Assembly (NCBI GenBank): GCA_046050145.1
Contig: JBJOQC010000027.1
Location: forward strand, 1-7,868
From: CAYZPE01 sp046050145
GTDB taxonomy: Bacteria; Patescibacteriota; Minisyncoccia; Phycocordibacterales; CAYZPE01
Direction of reading: 5' to 3'
DNA length: 7,868 nucleotides
The notes beneath the pieces are model-generated. The model worked only from the letters and a program-made list of their open reading frames with translations, was not told the DNA's origin and made no database searches. The position numbers and the translations under genes are program-made. Positions 4,852 to 7,868 of the stretch are shown here, in pieces (within the stretch, counting starts at the first letter, position 1; each line of letters starts with the position of its first letter).

Positions 4852-7800
4852 TTATTTCAAATCAAAAGAAAAATCTACCTCTTCAATCTTGAGGGCTTCT
4901 CCCACCACTTCACCAAACTGTATATCTCTGAGCCCTGTAACTCTTGAGAGTTCTATTTTAAATTTCTCTATAAGAGCTTTTCCTTTCTCACCTGTCTTTA
5001 CAAGCAAGGTCATGAGGTCTTTCGGCTCTAAATTCTTTTTCTTGCGCATATCTTGAATAGCACGCATGAGTTCGCGCACCATTCCTTCTTCTTTAAGTTC
5101 GGGGGTTATGTTTGTATCAAGACGAACTCCTTCTACATCCTTCATAAAAACAACTTCCTTAACATTCACCTCATCTTTAATAAGGTCTGTCATTTCTTTT
5201 TGTAATTGGATATTTGAAATTTGACATTCGAGCTTCGCGAGCGGCTGTCTCACTTTTATATTCACCTTTGCTCGAGCTTCTAATCCAAGAGAAACTATCC
5301 TTCTCACTTCAGTCATCTCCCCTATAAGCTGTAAGCTGTAAGCTGTAAGCTTTAAGCTTTCTGGCCAACCTGTTAAATGAACACTTTCTGGATCTGTATC
5401 GTCTTTCATTTTTTGAAATACTTCTTCTGCAACAAAAGGCATAAAAGGAGCGCTTACCTTTGCAAATTCTTTAAGCACAAAACGAGTTGTGTTGAGGGCT
5501 TGATCTCGGTCTTCAGTATCATCAGACTTAAAACGATCTCGTGAACGTCGTACATACCACACCGATAAATCATCAACGAAATCCGCAATTGGACGTGACG
5601 CCTTATCAAGCTCATATATATCGAGCCCTGCTGTTACTTCAGAAATCAACTGATTAAGTCGAGCAAGAATCCATTGATCCAAAACGTTAGTAGCTTCTAA
5701 CTTTTGGCTGTTAGCTTTTAGATTACTTGAATAAAGTTCATAGAAAGACACCACGTTTTTCAAACGCATAATGGTCTTCTTCATCACCTCATCAACTCCT
5801 TTTTCAGAAAAAGCTAAGTCTTCAGCATGAACAACTGGAGATGACATGAGGAAAAATCGCATCGCATCACTTCCGTATTTATTAAGAACAATAGAAAGGT
5901 CAGGATAATTCTTGAGACGCTTAGACATTTTTTGTCCATCCTCTGCAAGAACAATACCGTTCACGACTACATTTTTGTAGGGACTCTTTCCAAACAAAGC
6001 TACTCCAAGAACAAGTAATGTATAAAACCAACCGCGAGTTTGATCTTGCCCTTCAGCAATAAAGTCAGCTGGAAAAAGAGCACTTCCACGTTTTTCAAAT
6101 TCTTTTTTATGTTCAAATGGATAATGCTCCGATGCAAAAGGCATTGAACCAGAGTCGTACCAGGTATCAAAAACTTCTGGAATTCTTTTCATAGGAGAGC
6201 CACACTCACATTGAAACGAGACGTCATCTATATATGGACGATGAAGGTCCGCTTCATATAAAGCATTATGAGGAAGAGCAACAAAATTAAAAGAATGCAT
6301 TTCTCCTGTATTTATAAAATCTTCTTCTTCACCTCGAAGCAGAGCTGACTGACGAACGTCGAAACCTTGTGACAAAGCAGTGAACATCCACACTGGATAT
6401 TCATGAGTCACGATCAAGATATTTTTACCCTCATACTTTGAATCTATTTCATACAAAAAGTCTCCCAATCTTTTCTTGAGATCATTAAGACTCTCTCCAC
6501 CTTGGGGCGCTTTTGTGAATTTCTCTTCCAGAGATGTAAAGAAGTTGTGATACTCAATTGGTTTTTTACCTTCAAACTCCCCTGTCTGAACTTCCTTCAA
6601 ACGTTCATCGAAAATAATACTTTCTTTTGGAAGTCCCAATTTTTCCACAATCATTTCTGCAGTTTCTTTTGTACGGGTGAGCGGTGAAGCAAAAACCATA
6701 TCAATGTTTTGCTTTTTGAGTTTCTTTGCAGTTTTTAGCACCTGAGCTCTACCATTTTCTGTAAGATGTCTTTCTGGGGTATTGTTTCCACTTATAAGAC
6801 CCAAGGCATTACTTTCTGCCTCTCCATGACGAACAAGAGTGTAGGTATTTCGAGCACCAATCTTTTGTTTTAACTCTTCAATACTTCCAATCACTTCATG
6901 TTTTTTACACTCTACACAGCGCCAAATAGGCATTGGAGCACCCCAAAAACGAGACCTTGAAACATTCCAGTCTCTCGCCTCCTCGAGCCAGCGACCAAAC
7001 CTATTTTCACCCATATGCGCTGGCACCCAAGAAACTTTTTTATTTTCCTTAACCATTTTATCTTTGAGATCAGTCACCTTCAAAAACCAAGCTGAGGTCG
7101 CATAGTTTAAAAGTGGAGTATCACATCTCCAACAGTGAGGATATGAGTGAACTATTTTTTCTTTACCAAAAAGTTTTCCCGCCTGTGCAAGCCATTTAAT
7201 AATTTCAATATCTGTTTTTTGGTGATCATCTTTTGGTTTTACAAATTGCCCTACAAAATCACTAACTTCTGATTTAAAAAGACCGTCCATTCCCACATGT
7301 TGAATTACTGGAAGATTTTCTTTTTGAGCTAAAGCCAAGTCATCAGCTCCGAATGCAGGAGCGATATGCACAATTCCAGAACCGTCTTGTGTTGTTACAA
7401 ACTCTGCACCACATACCTTCCATGCATTTTCCTTGTTCGAAAGTTCAGCATTTTTGTAATAAGAAAAAACTGGCTCATATGACATTCCCACAAGTTCTTT
7501 TCCTTTAAATTCACGAATTATTTTATATTTTTTATCTTTAAGAACCGCACCCAATCTTTCTTTGCCAAGAATAAATTCCCCCACCTCTCCCTCAATTGAA
7601 ATCTGAGCATAAAGCACATCTCCATTCACAGCCAAAGCAACATTACCTGGCAAAGTCCACGGTGTTGTTGTCCAAGCCAAAAGATAGGTATCACGCGCAC
7701 CTGCAATTTTAAATTTTACATACACTGAAATATCAGTAATGTCTTTATAGCCTTGATTTACCTCAAAGTTTGAAAGTGTTGTCTCACAGCGAGGGCAGAT

Positions 7801-7868
7801 GAGCATTGATTTATAACCCTCATAGACCAAACCTTTTTTATGAAGCTCCTTGAATGACCACCATACAG
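4852..7868 (-). CDS. ileS: Isoleucyl-tRNA synthetase with a nested histidine phosphatase domain (5' end outside window)
   Basis: Charges tRNA-Ile with isoleucine. The frame is open to the right edge and begins in the window with VWWSFKELHKKGLVYEG, typical IleRS sequence, so the N-terminus with the HIGH motif is missing here. Residues are counted with codon 7830-7828 as 1. In order: CPRC (12-15); CP1 editing domain with TTTPWTLPGN (54-63) and GSGIVHIAPAFGADD (150-164); ARDWNVSRSRFWG (285-297); first Cys pair C305/C308; an inserted histidine phosphatase domain (about 330-519); DLHRPYIDDV (528-537) and second Cys pair C541/C543; FDTWYDSGSMPFA; KMSKR at 634-638; and the anticodon-binding helices with VRQPL at 860-864. 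The C-terminus has an ELKEEGMVRELMRAIQ segment and no terminal zinc ribbon, as in the eukaryote-like IleS2 type. The frame also carries three short in-frame heptamer-repeat segments. IleRS identity is certain; the role of the insert is unknown. Confidence 0.97.
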   Translation of the reverse strand, partial: VWWSFKELHKKGLVYEGYKSMLICPRCETTLSNFEVNQGYKDITDISVYVKFKIAGARDTYLLAWTTTPWTLPGNVALAVNGDVLYAQISIEGEVGEFILGKERLGAVLKDKKYKIIREFKGKELVGMSYEPVFSYYKNAELSNKENAWKVCGAEFVTTQDGSGIVHIAPAFGADDLALAQKENLPVIQHVGMDGLFKSEVSDFVGQFVKPKDDHQKTDIEIIKWLAQAGKLFGKEKIVHSYPHCWRCDTPLLNYATSAWFLKVTDLKDKMVKENKKVSWVPAHMGENRFGRWLEEARDWNVSRSRFWGAPMPIWRCVECKKHEVIGSIEELKQKIGARNTYTLVRHGEAESNALGLISGNNTPERHLTENGRAQVLKTAKKLKKQNIDMVFASPLTRTKETAEMIVEKLGLPKESIIFDERLKEVQTGEFEGKKPIEYHNFFTSLEEKFTKAPQGGESLNDLKKRLGDFLYEIDSKYEGKNILIVTHEYPVWMFTALSQGFDVRQSALLRGEEEDFINTGEMHSFNFVALPHNALYEADLHRPYIDDVSFQCECGSPMKRIPEVFDTWYDSGSMPFASEHYPFEHKKEFEKRGSALFPADFIAEGQDQTRGWFYTLLVLGVALFGKSPYKNVVVNGIVLAEDGQKMSKRLKNYPDLSIVLNKYGSDAMRFFLMSSPVVHAEDLAFSEKGVDEVMKKTIMRLKNVVSFYELYSSNLKANSQKLEATNVLDQWILARLNQLISEVTAGLDIYELDKASRPIADFVDDLSVWYVRRSRDRFKSDDTEDRDQALNTTRFVLKEFAKVSAPFMPFVAEEVFQKMKDDTDPESVHLTGWPESLKLTAYSLQLIGEMTEVRRIVSLGLEARAKVNIKVRQPLAKLECQISNIQLQKEMTDLIKDEVNVKEVVFMKDVEGVRLDTNITPELKEEGMVRELMRAIQDMRKKKNLEPKDLMTLLVKTGEKGKALIEKFKIELSRVTGLRDIQFGEVVGEALKIEEVDFSFDLK
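5204..5231 (-). repeat. Second-family heptamer repeat inside ileS
   Basis: On the minus strand four imperfect 7-base units (TCGAATG, TCAAATT, TCAAATA, TCCAATT) lie in tandem. They encode LECQISNIQL just after RQPLAK in the anticodon-binding region, where IleRS proteins vary in length. The unit (TCAAATW) differs from the GCTTACA family at the other three sites. The degeneracy makes this call weaker. Confidence 0.4.
5325..5359 (-). repeat. Tandem heptamer array inside ileS
   Basis: Five tandem 7-base units occur: on the plus strand TAAGCTG three times, then TAAGCTT twice. On the minus strand these are GCTTACA/GCTTAAA-type units. They encode SLKLTAYSLQL (residues about 825-835) in a loop between helices of the anticodon-binding domain, directly after HLTGWPE. 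The reading frame is kept. Confidence 0.85.
5684..5723 (-). repeat. Heptamer element inside ileS, near-copy of the ileS-recO spacer
   Basis: This 40-base element starts ATCTAAAAGC and ends TACTAACGT on the minus strand, with 7-base units between. It encodes NLKANSQKLEATNV (residues 703-716) in the linker between the catalytic and anticodon-binding domains. Its two ends are identical to those of the intergenic copy at 4835-4810, and it is longer by exactly two units. Confidence 0.75.
6274..6843 (-). other. Histidine phosphatase (phosphoglycerate mutase-like) domain nested in IleRS
   Basis: About 190 residues in frame within ileS form a complete histidine phosphatase superfamily domain. Seen, numbered as for ileS: LVRHGEAESN with R334 and H335 (the phospho-accepting His); LTENGRAQ at 356-363; ASPLTRTKETAE with R386; the LKEVQTGEFEG block (411-421) with acidic E413; and ILIVTHEYPV with the second His, H476. 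It closes with the family's INTGEMHSFNF strand (506-516). All expected catalytic residues are present, so the domain is probably active. Family members dephosphorylate sugars, nucleotides or proteins; this one's substrate cannot be read from sequence. The flanks on both sides (GSIEELKQ and DLHRPYIDDV) are contiguous IleRS sequence. Confidence 0.92.

Noticed and set aside
4810..5723. Heptamer repeats as a CRISPR array
   Set aside because: Units are 7 bases in direct tandem with no spacers, and no cas genes are present.
6502..6687. Plus-strand 61-codon frame opposite the phosphatase domain
   Set aside because: The translation is Phe/Cys-rich, typical of antisense to Lys/Glu-rich coding sequence; the opposite strand has clear conserved motifs.
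6256..6849. The phosphatase as an intein, intron or mobile-element cargo
   Set aside because: No splicing motifs (no Cys/Ser at the junction with a terminal His-Asn), no homing endonuclease motifs, no terminal repeats, and the frame is open across both junctions.
471..7868. UGA recoded as glycine, as in some candidate phyla
   Set aside because: No in-frame TGA occurs in the real genes and glycine is encoded by GGN codons; the lack of TGA stops among five genes is too few to mean anything.

Overview
The window is AT-rich and every gene reads right to left on the minus strand. Coding is tight: most gaps are under 70 bases and no stretch over 300 bases lacks a gene. The gene set and style suggest a Patescibacteria (candidate phyla radiation) genome, probably a Parcubacteria-type lineage: compact intergenic gaps, few Shine-Dalgarno sites, a eukaryote-like IleRS, a single-chain GlyRS, and short heptamer repeats both between and inside genes. 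This placement is inferred from style; no marker gene proves it. The standard code fits, because all ORFs are full length, glycine is read from GGN and the visible stops are TAA or TAG.

Layout in order of transcription: (1) ileS (4852-7868, 5' end outside the window), an isoleucyl-tRNA synthetase carrying a complete histidine phosphatase domain inside its catalytic half. (2) A 40-base gap made of heptamer repeats. (3) recO (4221-4811), a short DNA-repair protein starting at GTG. (4) A 644-residue membrane-anchored surface protein built of DUF11/Ig-like repeats (2267-4201). (5) glyQS (864-2228), dimeric glycyl-tRNA synthetase. (6) A 108-residue orphan gene (471-797) with its own promoter, strong ribosome binding site and terminator. 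(7) The N-terminal part of an M16 zinc peptidase (1-410, running off the left edge).

Two tRNA charging enzymes (Ile, Gly) and a recombination mediator form the informational core. The surface protein and the peptidase concern the envelope or protein turnover, and nothing in the sequence ties them functionally to their neighbours. Three genes without a clear Shine-Dalgarno site (M16, glyQS, the surface protein) have an extended -10-like box (TGN followed by TA-rich hexamer) only 6-9 bases before the ATG, suggesting leaderless or nearly leaderless mRNAs. The orphan gene is the exception, with a 28-base leader and a perfect AGGAGG.

The two most notable signals are the phosphatase domain nested in IleRS between its two zinc-knuckle cysteine pairs, and a family of 7-base-period repeats that fills the ileS-recO junction and recurs in frame inside ileS.
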